DNA from: Mucidula mucida | Lineage: Eukaryota; Basidiomycota; Agaricomycetes; Agaricales; Physalacriaceae | Length of the DNA stretch: 64,000 nucleotides | Direction: 5' to 3' | NCBI GenBank assembly: GCA_015501055.1 | Contig: JADNYV010000003.1 | Span: 248,001 to 312,000, forward strand | Position numbers and translations under genes: made by a program | Part shown: positions 11,296-23,579 of the stretch, one piece after another | Numbering within the stretch: the stretch's first letter is position 1 | Layout: each line of letters begins with the position of its first letter | Notes under the pieces: model-generated | The model's input: only the letters and a program-made list of their open reading frames with translations | Told to the model about the DNA's origin: nothing | Database searches by the model: none

Positions 11296-12525
11296 AGGCT
11301 TGAGTTATGGCAGAAGTCGACAGATGTGTGAGAAACGCGGTGGGAGGCACGCTGACGGTCCGACTCCTTTTTAGGTCGCGCTCTTTCCTTCGGTCTCAAT
11401 TGTCCAACATACTCAATTCGGCCCGTAAATACATTTTATTGTCTATTTGCCATGCCTCACCTTCAGCTCGTTTTATGACAGAGCGACGACTGCTGCGATC
11501 CCCCCCACGACCCCCGGTATCACTGAGGAGGTCTCCCGACATTCACAGCAGTGAGATAAAGATCCTGACTCGGCGATACGGTGTGGATGATACCCGAAGA
11601 ATACCGAGTGAATCAGTCTGCTTCAGTGTCCAGGACAATGCACCCAAGAAGACGATAAATTATGCAAAGTCACAGCGCTTGTCGAATCACTGCCTGAATC
11701 TCCAGAGTAACTGTGGCGTAATTGGAGTACAACCATCAACGCTATTTCTGCCAGGTGAAGATCAGTCACGTATCAAAAATAGGAGCAACGACATGCGCAG
11801 TCCTGCTTATCTCGTAACAACTATTTATGATTCAGAGGCAAAAGTATGCAGTGCACAGTTTGGTACCAAGTGGACCGAAACGAAACTCCAAGGAATGGAG
11901 AAAACCCCGCATTTTTTACCAGCACTCAGCATGATTACTGCCAATGTCTGCACTGTCGCAGGAGCTCAGAGGGCTTGAAGAACGGAAACACACGGCAAGA
12001 GGGAAAATGTGTGGAATCGTGAAGGCCTCATCGCTGTGTTCCGCATCTAACCGGTGGTTCCAGTGCCTTGGTAGTAAATCGATGAGCATGCAAGTCGTTG
12101 CTACGAACGGGTGTGGTCAGCCCCGACTCGTACACTTACGACGAAAGTCCAGAGAGTTTGTTGGTGAACATACCGGTGGACAACGTTGGCCAAGGCATTC
12201 CCTCTGCCTTGAATGGTTGTGAGAACTCGTGATACAGACAGCAAGACCAGATGTACCTCATTCTACCGAGGAAAAAGACTTGAACATCTTTGTGTCTCAT
12301 GGCATAAAGCGGTGAAAAAGAGTATTGTTTACGGTGATCTCAAAGGCAAACCAGCGTGTTTGGAGTTGGCGAAGAGTACGGGTTTGGGTGATCGACATCG
12401 GCAAGGCGGTTGGGTACGTTCAAAAATAGTCAACTAACTCTGTCTATAATTAACAAGGAGAGCAATATAAAAGGTTGTGCACTCCAGTTAAGTAACACAA
12501 TAATCTGCTTGCTCTTATCACTTAC
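11296..12525. other. 1.2-kb region without a recognised gene; holds an unexplained 223-codon open frame
   Basis: The plus strand is covered almost end to end by three overlapping open frames (11307-11978, 11944-12222, 12213-12437), the first 223 codons long. Their products are rich in Arg/Ser, show no domain or motif I recognise, and lack membrane or signal segments. Codons look no more protein-like than chance, but the length is unusual for noise here. The first frame starts only 12 bp from the mitoferrin start on the other strand. The region also has to contain the mitoferrin and SDR promoters; a TATA-like stretch (ATATAAAAGG, near 12466) lies about 60 bp before the SDR start. Confidence 0.4.
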
Positions 12526-13591
12526 ATGTCTACAACTCCTCGCGTTTGGTTCGTGACTGGAACATCCAGCGGTCTCGGAAAAGCCATTGTCGAAACCGTT
12601 CTTGCATCCGGTGAATATATTGCCGCCACATCTCGGAATGCTTCAGGCCTCTCGAAACTGCAGGAGAAATACCCAAAGCAGCTTCTACCGGTAGAGCTCG
12701 ACCTAACGAGCCAGGAGGACGTCGCGTCAGCGTTGAGACGCATCGTGCAGCATTTTGGACGAATAGACGTAGTGGTAAACAACGCGGGCACAGTGGTGTT
12801 TGGAGAAGTCGAGAGTGTTCCATTAGCCGATGCACGCTATCTTTTTGAAGTGCAATTTTGGGGTCCGGTGTTTGTTATGCGAGAGGTAAAGTGCCATCTC
12901 CTCCTCGGCGGTTGCAGTTATTCAATGCTGTTGGACAGATTGCCAGGATATTTCGAGAGCAAGAAACAGGAGGTTGTCTCTTTAATATCAGCGCACCAGG
13001 TGGTTATCGCTCAAATCCGGTGATGTCTTACTATCAAGCCAGTAAATTCGGTAAGGCGCGGCGTTTAGTATATGTTTGGTTAAAGACTTACAATGTTCTA
13101 GCCATCGAAGGATTTACCCAAGCATTCTTCAAAGAAATGGATCCTGCTTGGAACATCAAAGGCGCTATAATCCAGCCAGGAGGATTCGAGAGTGAGTGGC
13201 GGGGATCATCTGCGACGACCATTCCCATCCACCCTGCATACGACACTCCGACAAATCCTGCCGCGCTCTTCCGCCAAATCGTGGCAGCGGACTATCCATA
13301 CCTAGGCAGTCCAAGTCGAATGGCCGAGGTGCGAAACAAACCGTGGCCCGGCATATACCGCTTCTGACAGCCAGTTGGCAGGCCATATTCAAGCTTGCAA
13401 GCGAACCGCGTTTGCCATTCAGAATACAACTTGGCACGGATTCCCTGTTCCTCATTCAGAGTCAAGCCCAGGAAACCATTCGAGATGCGGAAAAGTGGGC
13501 GCATGTCGCTAGGTCGACAGATAAAGCGGACATGGATGGGGAAGCCTACGTTGCTATGCTGAAGGCGTCACCTAGCTTTAGAACCGATTAG
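12526..13591 (+). CDS. Short-chain dehydrogenase/reductase (classical SDR)
   Basis: An NAD(P)-dependent oxidoreductase of unknown substrate. The first exon has the cofactor motif TGTSSGLG at residues 11-18 and the structural NNAG motif near residue 85. After a short intron the active-site segment reads NISAPGGYRSNPVMSYYQAS followed by K, giving the catalytic Ser and the YxxxK pair. A further exon holds AIEGFTQAFFKEMDPAWNI and IIQPGGFESEW. The last exon, after an intron near 13310-13370, ends in AEKWAHVARSTDKADMDGEA and finishes at 13591. Total length near 290 residues is normal. The type resembles the fungal NAD(P)-binding SDRs annotated as oxidoreductases or retinol-dehydrogenase-like; I cannot name the substrate. 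Intact as far as I can read. Confidence 0.85.
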
Positions 13592-14136
13592 CTACAAACA
13601 AAGACACCAGCACAGTACCTATGCTCCACTTTGGCATATTTACAAGTGTGGTGATGATGTCTGTTCATCCAGTGCAATCAGAATCGTCGGAATGCTCAGC
13701 AGGCGTATACATTGCTTGATAGCGGGGCGTGGTCCCATCGAGTAATGGGCGCAAGCTCTCGAAAAAGGCCAAATCAATGTTGGAGACCTAAGTATTGCCA
13801 AGTTCCAAATCAGAGGTACCGTGGGTGGACGTCCAGTGCAATGAACGCAGTTCGAGAGCATGCTACACATTCATTAGCGATATATTTCTCAAACAGAGGA
13901 AGCGCACTTGAAGAAAAACGCGATACCGAAGCTGCTTGCAAACAGAGGATGCGGTCTATGCATTGATTGATTTCGATTACATAATACGACTTCAAAAAAA
14001 TTGGGTGAGCGGTTGCGTAAGGTACAGTGAATTGCGAGGTAGATGTCTAGAAATACAAGTGATGCGGGTAAATGGATATAGATCTCTAGTTAGTGTCTAT
14101 GGACGTGGCGTAGTCGATTAGCTCGGTATAGTAATT
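13592..14136. other. Intergenic region between convergent SDR and CTP synthase genes
   Basis: About 540 bp at two gene 3' ends. Short open frames on both strands (for example 13640-13870 minus, 13712-13966 plus) mirror one another and match nothing. I see no repeat or RNA gene in it. Confidence 0.5.
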
Positions 14137-16527
14137 TTAGGCAGTGTCTCCAGGTCCTGCAGCTTGTGTGATTGGCGGTAGGTCGTCGCGCCTGAGCGCC
14201 GCTTCGTCAATCATCGCTTCTACGGGGTGTGGTGGCTTGAAGTTCGCGTGCTGGAATGCGAGTTGCTCGACCAAGACATGACGTCCCGAAGATGCCGCAA
14301 CGAAGCCCAGAAAGGGTGGGGACGGGTTCAAAGGACGAGTGCAGAACTCGGGGTGAGCTTGTAAGCCAACGAAGAAAGGATGGTCTAACAGGCTATCAGA
14401 AAACATGAATTCGAAAGGTGTGAGATCAACTGACCTGGCAGCTCGAGGACCTGCATACGCTCTCCTTTCTCGTCTTTTCCGCAAAAGTTCAGACCACTGA
14501 TTGTGAGTTTTTCAACCCACTCCGGGTTGACCTCGTAGCGGTGGCGATGTCTTTCCCAGATTTTCCCAACCCCTCCGTAGAGTTTGCGCACTTTGCTCCA
14601 GCCCGCAGTGTCCTTTTCGAAAACCGTGGGCCGAAGTCCAAGTCGCATGGTGCCTCCCATATGAGTACGGGATATTTCAGGCATGAACACAATGGCGGGG
14701 TGTTCAGTAGCTGGGTCAAATTCGGCAGAGGTGGCGCCTGTGTTCGATTGAGATATAGAACAAGAACAAATGCGAGGAGATTATACCAGAGATGTTCAGG
14801 ACATTTCTCGCCCACTCGATAACCGCAAGCTGGAAGCCAAGGCAAATACCCAAGAATGGGATTTGTTGCTCACGGGCGTATTTAATTGCCATGAGCATAC
14901 CCTCCGTGCCACGACTGCCGAATCCTCCAGGAACAAGGATACCACTGCAATGCGCTTTGAACGATGGAACAAGAAAGTAGAAAATCATGACTTACCCAGC
15001 TCCCACAACAGCTCTCCAAGCGTCATGATATTTGGCAGGATTGGACTCCTGCGTTTCGGGTTCGAGATCAGAAGATTCTACCCACTACATATAACGGTGC
15101 AGTCAAGATTACATGATGGTGAGGAGGTGACAGAGCGACATACAGTCAAGTTAAGTTTTCGGTGGACACGGAAGGCCGAATGTTCTAGAGCCTTGATAAC
15201 GGACATATAGGAATCCTTGAGGTCGGTGTACTTTCCAACCAAGACAATTGAAACAGAGTCGAAAAGGCGTGCTTGCCTATTATGGAGGGATCAACGATGA
15301 GAGGTAGTAATGATAATCGCCAGAGACTTACCCAGTGGTCATGTCCCTCCAGCGTTTCTCCAACGACAGTCCGTGCTGTACCATTTTTTCTGTGACATTG
15401 ACGCTACCGAGGTCAAGTCGCTTGCGCAGATATTCCACAATTCCTTGAGATTGAAGAAGGAGAGGAACATGGTATACTGAGGACACGTCGTGTACTCCGA
15501 AGACCTGTTCTGCAGCGACGTGACAGAACATTGATATCTTCTCCTTCGTGGCGTCCAGAAGTGGTTCTCGGACGAGCAAGCGACAAGCGATCTAATACCG
15601 CGTCAAGGCATAACTTGACGTTAGAAGATAGATTGACGAACAAGGTCAGGCAGCAGACCAAGTCCGCGAAGGGAATGGACTGTGGTCTGTGTGGGTTTTG
15701 TTTTTTGCTCGCCGTGCATATCAGGCACCAAGGATACATGGATGAGAGCGAAGTTCTTGTGTCCGACGCGAAACTGGAACTGGCGCATAGCTTCTACAAA
15801 GGGTGCAGATTCGATGTCACCGACAGTACCGCCGAGCTGAGTCGCTTATCAAGACGCTAACCATTTTATACAGCCAGATTACACGTACCTCGACAATGCA
15901 GACATCAGGCTCTTCGCCAGTGTCATCGACAGGAATTTTTGATACGCGCTCTATCCAGTCTTGGATCGCGTTTGTCACATGAGGGACGATCTAAAACACG
16001 CGTCAAGATCGACAAGGGAGGTCGATATAAGCAGTAATATCGACCTGAACAGTCTTCCCGAGGTATTCTCCCTTTCTCTGTGAGAACGGTCAGTCAAATG
16101 TACACGACAACGCGCGATAAGATTGATACCTCTTTTTCTATTACCTCTCTATAGATCTTGCCGGTCGTGATGTTATTGTCCCGCGAAAGAGTGATATCCA
16201 GGTAGCGCTCATAGTTTCCGAGATCTAAGTCTACCTCGCCGCCGTCGTTGAGAACGTAAACCTCCCCTTCTCGACGTCAGACGGATTCTCATAGACGATG
16301 CGCGTCTCACCATGCTCTGTAGGCCGCATCGTGCCCGCATCTATGTTCATATACGGATCGATTTTGATTGCACTAACTTTGAGGCCAATGGTTTTGAGGA
16401 GCAGTCCGGTCGACGATGCTGTTCACGGTTTAATACTTGCCCTTGAAAGATCGAACGTAGGCGTACCGATGACTCCCTTGCCAATGCCACTGACCACACC
16501 ACCAGAAACGAGGATGTACTTGGTCAT
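14137..16527 (-). CDS. URA7: CTP synthase
   Basis: Makes CTP from UTP, ATP and glutamine in the cytosol, the last step of pyrimidine nucleotide synthesis. The N-terminus [20 protein letters not shown] is the near-invariant start of the synthetase domain and fixes the start at 16527. Downstream exons carry [48 protein letters not shown] and [10 protein letters not shown]. The C-terminal class I glutamine amidotransferase domain has [17 protein letters not shown], the nucleophile Cys in [16 protein letters not shown], and the catalytic His in [14 protein letters not shown]. The tail (14137-14250) is variable and ends in GPGDTA. About ten short introns interrupt the gene. All key residues I could trace are present. 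The enzyme is often feedback-controlled by CTP and forms filaments, but nothing specific to that can be read here. Confidence 0.95.
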
Positions 16528-17351
16528 CGGGGGCAACGGCAACGACGGTGACAGTTGTGATAATCGTTTGGAGCCGATTCGCTTGCAATTTTCCTCGAGC
16601 CAAGCATGCCAAAGCTGCAGCACTGCCACATCTCCCTTTTGGGATTGTGCCTGACAAGGACTTGGTAACTCCAGACTCTAACTTTAAGAGTCTAATTGGC
16701 TAGATACATCAATGCTATTGACCAGCGAAGTCTCGATCTTATTCAGAGCAAGGTTCTGTGCGTTGCGTGTCTCTTGTAGCTGCAGGCAGAGTGGGACACC
16801 GTGCATAAGTTGCTGACTCCACGAACTAGCTAATTCGAAGAAGCGCTTTTTGGAGGAGAAAAAACAGTTTCACCAAGATAAGTAGTGCATTGGGGCACAC
16901 GTTATTTCGGACAGTGTGATAGGAATGCTCGCCGACTGAGTGCGTGCCATTCACGTTCGAACATCTTCGCTGACCTCGCAATCTGGATGTATTGTATCAT
17001 AACACAAGAACGTATCGTTCTCTACAAATCGGACTAAATGCTAAGAACAGGTCAGAACATGCGATAATCAATGAAAGGAAGACATATGACAACAACAGCA
17101 GCAGCAACATCTTTGCATATATATCAAATAAATCATCATGAAGATTTAGCGTCAACAATAGCCAAACGATCATGCTCCTCAATATCACTACAGCCTTGTC
17201 AGAAACAGCTGTCAGTGTGAAAAGATCGGCTCACGTCATCTCCCAGGGATAATCCAACCTTTGTGAAGGCATCAGGACGCGTCAAGCAAAGCATAGAGTG
17301 TGATTACCATAAATCCCCGACATCAGCCCCAGAAAAGTAGCTGAAGTTTAT
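16528..17351. other. Intergenic region upstream of CTP synthase
   Basis: About 820 bp that must hold the CTP synthase promoter and the 3' flank of the phosphoribosyltransferase gene. A small inverted repeat (GACTCTAACTTTAAGAGTC, near 16675) could fold into a short hairpin. The part from 17000 to 17200 is AT-rich. No open frame resembles a known protein and no tRNA fold was recognised. Confidence 0.5.
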
Positions 17352-18204
17352 TCAGAACGCGTCAGAAACCACATCATAAAACACGAACGGTGTTCCGGCA
17401 GGCAACTCAGCAAGCTTGGGTTTGAGTTTGTTGTGCACGACAAAGATCCCAAATTGGGTGGCGTTACGGAGTGCAGCACGTTCCTCTTCTGGATGAGAGA
17501 GTAGTTCGGCTTCGACGTCTTTCTTCAATTCCGACAGAGCATATCTGGGGGGAGATCAATGACGCGTCTCAAATGGGAAGAAGAGCTATACCCGAGGGTC
17601 TTGCGCGTATCGTCGACTTCATCCTGATTACAGGTGAAATTTGACCAAAGTATAAGATCGTTGGGCGATAACCTACCACAATTAAAGTGCGCTTTCCCAC
17701 TAGAAGCTTTCCAGAGTCCGGACCACTGCACTATTCGTTTATGGGTGGAAGCAGAACGGGTGCGGATACTTACAGCCACTGCGTGCGAATGACTTCGTGT
17801 CCTATTTGCTCAACAGTAGCACCGGGCACAGGCTCATATAGAGACAGCCCAATGGCTTGTATCTGCAGCGTTTTGTTCTCGGTTTGGGCACGCAAGAACG
17901 TACGCTGTAAATGTACATCGATAAGACATTTGGTATGTCGGTGTTGGAGAGCGTACCATGACACGAGCGGGGAAGAAACCTCTGTGCCATTGCGGATCAG
18001 CCACGATGTAGAATCCAGCTTAATCCCACTTACCCGCCACCTGCGGGCGAGGTCAACAATTGAAACGAATATTTACTAAAAGTACATGCCAATGGCGACC
18101 AGCAAGTCGGGGTTGAACTCTGCAGCGACTCTGGGCGTTGACTTGCGTATAAGGTTGTGGATGTCGTTGTAGGTAACCCGGAAATGCTTGACTTCGGTAG
18201 CCAT
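17352..18204 (-). CDS. Xanthine/hypoxanthine-guanine phosphoribosyltransferase
   Basis: A purine salvage enzyme that joins a free purine base to PRPP. The first exon begins at 18204 and ends in NPDLLVAIG, running into a Gly-rich segment and FFPARVM. The middle exon carries IQAIGLSLYEPVPGATVEQI and EVIRTQWL. After LLVGKRTLIV an intron leads to the PRPP-binding motif VDEVDDTRKTL, whose acidic pair is diagnostic. The last exon has LKKDVEAELLSHPEEERAAL, TQFGIFVVHNKLKPKLAEL and FVFYDVV and stops at 17352. The order and motifs match fungal Xpt1/Hpt1. I cannot separate xanthine from hypoxanthine/guanine preference by eye. Five or so short introns; no damage seen. It is divergent to RPC4 with only 68 bp between the two start codons. 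Confidence 0.88.
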
Positions 18205-18272
18205 GGTGGTTGAGCAGAATCAACGAATTTTGAGTAGCCATGTGCTCCATCTTGATTTGATCACTGCCAGTC
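18205..18272. promoter_or_regulatory. 68-bp divergent gap between phosphoribosyltransferase and RPC4 starts
   Basis: Both start codons point outward from this very short gap, so the two transcripts must share or overlap promoter elements. No TATA box is visible. The size implies that at least one 5' UTR starts within or beyond the other gene's leader. Confidence 0.5.
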
Positions 18273-19721
18273 ATGTCCGCCCCAATTGGTATGCTAGCCT
18301 GCCTCGTCCCCGCCCCGCGCTCATCGTCGCTATAGAGAACGACGCCAGTAGTTCGTCGCGCACGCCAAAGGCGATATCCAACTTTGCTAAACGGCCCACC
18401 GACACGACTAGGCAGGGCACTCAGAAGCTCAAATTCGCACCTACACTACCCCCCAGACGCAAAAAAGAGTTGGTCCTATTCTACTATCGCGTTGTTTCTC
18501 TTTCTAATCATCCATTAGAGAAGTAAAAACTGTGCGTGCTCTGGCTGAACCCAGGAAATCCATTCATGTCCTCCCAAGGAACCTGCACCTGATGGCGGCT
18601 CGGTGACGCCTTCACGCGACCGAGGCAGAGGACGCGGTCGGGGCGATGGTCGTGGGCGTGGCCGAGGCGCGCCCCGCCCTGCTATAGAAATGACCGCCAG
18701 CGGTCCGTTTGCAATGGGTCCCGCGATGGCTGGAAGTATGGCTCCTCGACGTTCTATTCCTCGCTCCAATTTCTCTACTCCAAGACCCTTATCCACTCCT
18801 GGATCCTCTATTCCATCTAGTCTCTCAAACACCCCCGCACCTACCATCAAACGCGAAGAGGACAAAGGCAAAGGAAAGGCAAAACAAGAAGACGATCAAG
18901 AGGTTTATTCCGACCCAGACGAAGGCGTCGAAATCGTCGACATGGACAACGTGCGCAAGATGGACTACATGGCTCCCGAAAGTCTCCAAAGAGCACGTCC
19001 GCCTAAGAAAGTAAAAAAGGAAGAACGTACCGCAGAAGGTATTGGTTCCCGTCTTTCCCTCTTGCATAAATAACACCGTTTACAGAAGGTGTCGATACCT
19101 CACAGGCCCTGAACCTCAGTGAGAGCGAAGACGAGGAGGAACTCGAAGACATGATCGAAGACTTTGCAGTACCCTCAGCTGAGCAGGACGCGGATCCCAA
19201 TCTACAACAAGATCGACTTTACTTTTTCCAGTTTCCAAATCCATTCCCTACCTTTACGGAAAAAGGAGCCGCGCCTCCATCTCAAACCAAGACACCCAAA
19301 AAGGTATCCTTTGCAGTCAAGTCTGAAGGCGAGTCAGTATCTGCCGCTCCAGTACCAGACGAACCGGCGCAGATCATCGACGGGATGATTGGGCATCTGC
19401 AAGTTTACAGTAGTGGGGCAGTCAAAATTCAGCTCGTAAATGGAACGCTTCTTGATGTAGGACTCTGTTCTACGTTGTCATGCATGAAGAATGGAACTGA
19501 CACTCGCATAGGTCATAGCCGGTACGCAGCCCTCTTTCCTCCAGCAAGCCGTAGCCCTCGACTTGAAGGAACACCAAATGTCTGTTCTTGGAGAAGTCAA
19601 CAAGCGTTTCGTCGTTTCTCCAGATGTAGACAGCCTCCTCCAAGCTATGGAGCAAGCAGAAAAGAAGCCAAAAACGGTTATTGACGGGGAAGAAGGCTTA
19701 ATCTCGATGGATACAACATGA
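18273..19721 (+). CDS. RPC53: RNA polymerase III subunit RPC4 (Rpc53)
   Basis: A subunit of Pol III; with Rpc37 it forms a TFIIF-like module used in initiation, termination and reinitiation. The N-terminal exon reads MSAPI, then an intron, then ISNFAKRPTDTTRQGTQKLK and FAPTLPPRRKKE, a typical Rpc53 leader. It is followed by an RG-rich stretch (DRGRGRGRGDGRGRGRGAPR), a Ser/Pro-rich linker, and an acidic segment with a KKVKKEE basic cluster. The conserved C-terminal RPC4 domain contains DRLYFFQFPNPFPTF, the Gly-rich contact GMIGHLQVYSSGAVKIQLVN, and an end with EHQMSVLGEVNKRFVVSPDV. An intron between the last two blocks ends near 19511. It stops at 19719-19721. Intact and of ordinary length. 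Confidence 0.92.
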
Positions 19722-19861
19722 ATTACAAGTAAGGCTAACTAATACATCTTCATCTAAGTAACTCAACAGTGATATGCAGGATAGATAAGTGAATATGGGA
19801 GTGCGAGGTATACAGACAACAGACGCCAGTCTGATCAAGAAATCTAAAACATTATCTGCAA

Positions 19862-22800
19862 TCAAACGTGCTCGAGACCAAATTCGCGCACAAAGTTTCG
19901 CCAAATGTCGTCCTGGGTCGGCTCCTGGGTGGCGCTGAACGCGTATCCCATCGGCGCCATAGCCTGTCCAATATTCGCCAGTGAGATGTTCGCCGACTGA
20001 TATGAAGGTTGCATCGACGAAGTCACTTGTGGCTGCGTGAATATCGACGGTTGGCTCACTCGTAAGGCAGCATCCTGATACTGCCCGAGCCCAAAGTCCG
20101 CTAATTGAGCGGACGCCATATTGTTTGACATGTATTGATTGGCGGGGGCCTGGTTCATGTGAGGCGTCATGTTATTATCATACACCCCGTTCGGCGAAAC
20201 TTGGAAAGTCGGACTCAATCCGGAAGTGCCAAGGTCGTCGTAGTAATCCATCAATGTGTCGGGCCCACTGCCACCACTGTCATGACTGGCAGGTGGACTG
20301 TTGCTCGATTCACTGCCTGTGCCATCGCCGTACACGTATGACAGGTTTACATTCGAGTGATTGGATCCCGGTGAGACCGATGCCGCCTTTTGATTAATGA
20401 CAGACTTTCGTCCACCGAGAACAGCCAGTTCATCGGGGGCGTCAGGATCTGAGTATCGGTGCTCCTTGGACGTGTTCTGTCCGGTAGTCGTATATGCTGA
20501 AAATGCCATGTTTGCACGGTCACGAAGCTTTTCAAGCATGAGCTGAAAGAAAATTGTCAGTTGCGTAGTATTCATGGATGAAGCTCATACGAACAATGGT
20601 TTTTGGTGGACAACAGCGTCGCGATCCTTCGTTATAGAAGGGTATTGTTTGATTCAACAAAATCAAGGCATCATGGGCAAGCGTGCACCCCGGGCTTTCG
20701 ACAACGAGAGCACCAAGGACAACCTAATGGGACTAATCAAAACAGTCGAAGTAGGGAGACGAAGAATACCTACACAAGAGGAAAATATACCAGACCAGAA
20801 GAACCACGTTTGAGCCGCAATATCAGGATGACTGATATACAATCCACGTAGACTCGATATTAACCGACAAGCGCTGCGGTAAGTTGCGAGGACAGAAGGC
20901 GCATATTGATGCTGTAACGGGTTCCGCGACTGCGCTTGAATGGCCTGCGCGAAATAACTTCGATGAATGTAGAGGAGGTCTGATGAAAATGAGCAACTTG
21001 GTAGACGAGGAGTCTTGCAACCTCACTAGACTCTCTCTCGCAGACAACACAGTATTGCTGCATAGCATGTAATCTATCCGCCGACCACGCCCTCCCAGCC
21101 TCCGAAGCCTCTATCGGAGACTGAAGATGAGGCGCTACCGGGAACTTTCGAATCTTCTTGTCCAAATCAAGTAAGGCCTTGTACGACGGAACTCGAGTCG
21201 TGAATATGTGCTGTATCGAGATTGACAGGCAGCTCGCTGAGTATCTCAGCTTCCAAGCATGCCCTAGTGCAATGATAATGAATGTCATAGGAGCGGCTGT
21301 GGAAAAGGAACCCACAACTCAATTCTTTTTCGCCGGATCCTTTCAATACGGGATCAACATCGTCGGGGAAGCGGCAATCCGTGTGTTGTATCATCAGCGA
21401 TGGCGGGCGCCCATTGACAATACTCTGTACCGATAGGCCTGTTAGTGACTGTATGAGCAGCGGTCGATTCAACTAACCGTCCATGCATCATAAGTATACA
21501 GTTCCCAAAACATACGCCTGCGCCGCTGTTGCTCTTCGGGATCAAGATTCCAGCCAGAGCTATCACGATCTGGAAACTACAGTGAGTTTTTGAAGGCCTT
21601 CAGGATACACCTCACTTACGGAGACCAATCTGGAGGGTATCAATACATGCTATGTTTTATTTTTTTGATCAACACTTACCGATTGAGCTAAACGGGCGCA
21701 GAGACCGTTTAAAACCCACCTCGCCTCGTTACTCTTGCGATCCGAATTGTAGATGAACCGGACCATCATGAACAACGCTTGCACCGTTGCTGATGTCACT
21801 TCCAAAAGTAAGGGCTCGATAGATATGGCAGCTTGTGCCAGAGCATGATACTGTTCTGCAAGAAGTTTGGCGTCCGGACTGGGATCGTATAACACACCGT
21901 CTCCCATCATCAAAAAGAACACGGCGAGTTTGTGCGCATGGATAGTGTTCAGGTGGGTAAAACCTGGGACGAAGTATATTGGCGTAAGGATGTTCATAAG
22001 GAAGTCTTGCTGTATGATTGGATCATACCTAAAGATAATATCAGTACTTCAGAGTGTTGGACATCGGGAGGGTGCGTACATCCAAGCCGTGTTCTTATAA
22101 TAGAGCTCGGCAAGGTACATTGCCCGCTCTTGAGTAGGTATGTATGGTGCGAAGATGATTTTTGTATAGCTACAATCCTTCATGCCAAAAGGGAACGAAT
22201 TAACGAGATCGACCAGTTCGTAAGGGAGATCAAGATTATGGTGCTCATTGGTGAACGCGGCTTCTTCTTCCGTAGGCTATACAAGGGTCAAAACGTGCTG
22301 AACATACTAGAGCGGTAGACTTACTGGTAAGAGACTTTGGAAGTACTATTGAGAAGGTAAGTGCCTAGTGGGCGGTAACGACATGTGAATGGCGAACCTC
22401 GGAACCCGCGGTCTCACCGTGATATTTGGCCTGGCCGTCTTGACCGATTGCAAGCGATCCAATGGCTTCAGACACTTCATGTAGGCCCTTTTCGTAGAGG
22501 GCGTCTATCTCTTCTCGCTGAGAGTCCCGTGTTTGGAGCAGCGGATGACTTTCGCCGTTTGCCTGACCCGATAGAGCACCTTCCAGTTCACGTATTCGGG
22601 CAGTCAAAACCTTGACTTCTTCGGCGAGTTTCTCAGCATGAGCCATGATAACCCTGTGTCCAGCGTTAAGTCAAATACAATAGCAATGGTATGAAATCCT
22701 ACTTGTTTCCTTTGGTTGCGGTCAGAGTGCCTATGGAACGATGAACGGAGGACAAGGGAGCTGTAACGCTACGCACCCTCGGGGCAAATCCCAGCGCATC

Positions 22801-23029
22801 CTCGCCTGCCACAGGTCAGCCCAATGAAGGCAGAGAGGTATATAGCACTCACCTTATACATGACTGACAGGGAAAAACGCGGTCGCAACGAAGTTTGGAT
22901 CTACGCTGAGTATCAGTGGTCGATCGTGTTGTAATAGTGTTTGCCACAAAACCTCCTGCATTCCGCGCAAGATAACGCGCTCTTCCGTGCAGCAGATGTG
23001 TCGGGAGGCGACTTGCTGGCGGAGGTCAT
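19862..23029 (-). CDS. Zn2Cys6 fungal transcription factor with fungal_trans middle region
   Basis: A nuclear binuclear-zinc-cluster transcription factor. The start at 23029 gives MTSASKSPPDTS, then a cluster CAEC-RR...SKLRC...PCQSC...GCAGICPEG with all six Cys. The cluster is cut by introns after the second Cys and after the fifth. A linker TLTATKGNK leads to a coiled coil (EKLAEEVKVLTARIRELEGA, near 22620). The middle homology region follows in several exons (YFVPGFTHLNTIHAHKLAVF, LNGLCARLAQS, and an RRRRMFWELYTYD block near 21520). The long last exon (19862-20575) is Asn/Gln/Ser-rich with NHSNVNLSYVYGDGTGSESS, typical of an activation region. It ends in DDIWRNFVREFGLEHV. The regulated pathway cannot be inferred. 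It is not next to a metabolic cluster that it would obviously control. Confidence 0.88.
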
Positions 23030-23579
23030 AGTGGAAGGAAAGCAAGAGGAGCGGGCAGCTTATTCGGGGCTGAATCTTAAACATACTCACTTGAACAAAC
23101 AAGGATGCTATATAGGTGCCTGAGTCTCGATCAATTTCATCAGGGGGACGAATGAATTTGGCACACTGTCTACATTCCTACGCGGCCTGCTACAGCGGAA
23201 TGAGTCGAGCAGGACTCGAGACGAGTTCGATAACCGTCGCCCTTTATGTCGATGTCAACTGCGACTCGGAAGTACGCAGAGTTGTGCATTTTCTCTGGCG
23301 AATGCAAGTCCACGGACTCTAGAGCATTTGGCAATAATCTCCGAGGAGAACTTGTCGAGAATTGCAGACAATGGTTGCTGGCACAGGGTTGGCCCATCAC
23401 CGCAGAGGTTGAGCGGCGACCAATGGGCATACACCGTAAGTTGGGTAAAGCAGCGACGCCCCACATATTCGACAAATTCAATGGCGTTACGCGAGCAGTC
23501 GCTAACCAAAGCTGAGCCTGCGGCATGTGGCAAACAAGTCAAACTTTTTAGCACAGCTTTCCCCTGAGTTCATTCCCCC
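23030..23579. other. Divergent promoter region of the transcription factor and TAF10
   Basis: About 550 bp between two outward-facing start codons. Open frames on both strands at 23170-23570 overlap each other and match no family. No repeat or RNA gene was seen, and no clear TATA box. Confidence 0.5.

Noticed and set aside
16675..16700. Short inverted repeat upstream of CTP synthase as a possible tRNA arm
   Set aside because: No matching acceptor, anticodon or T-arm sequences are found around it.
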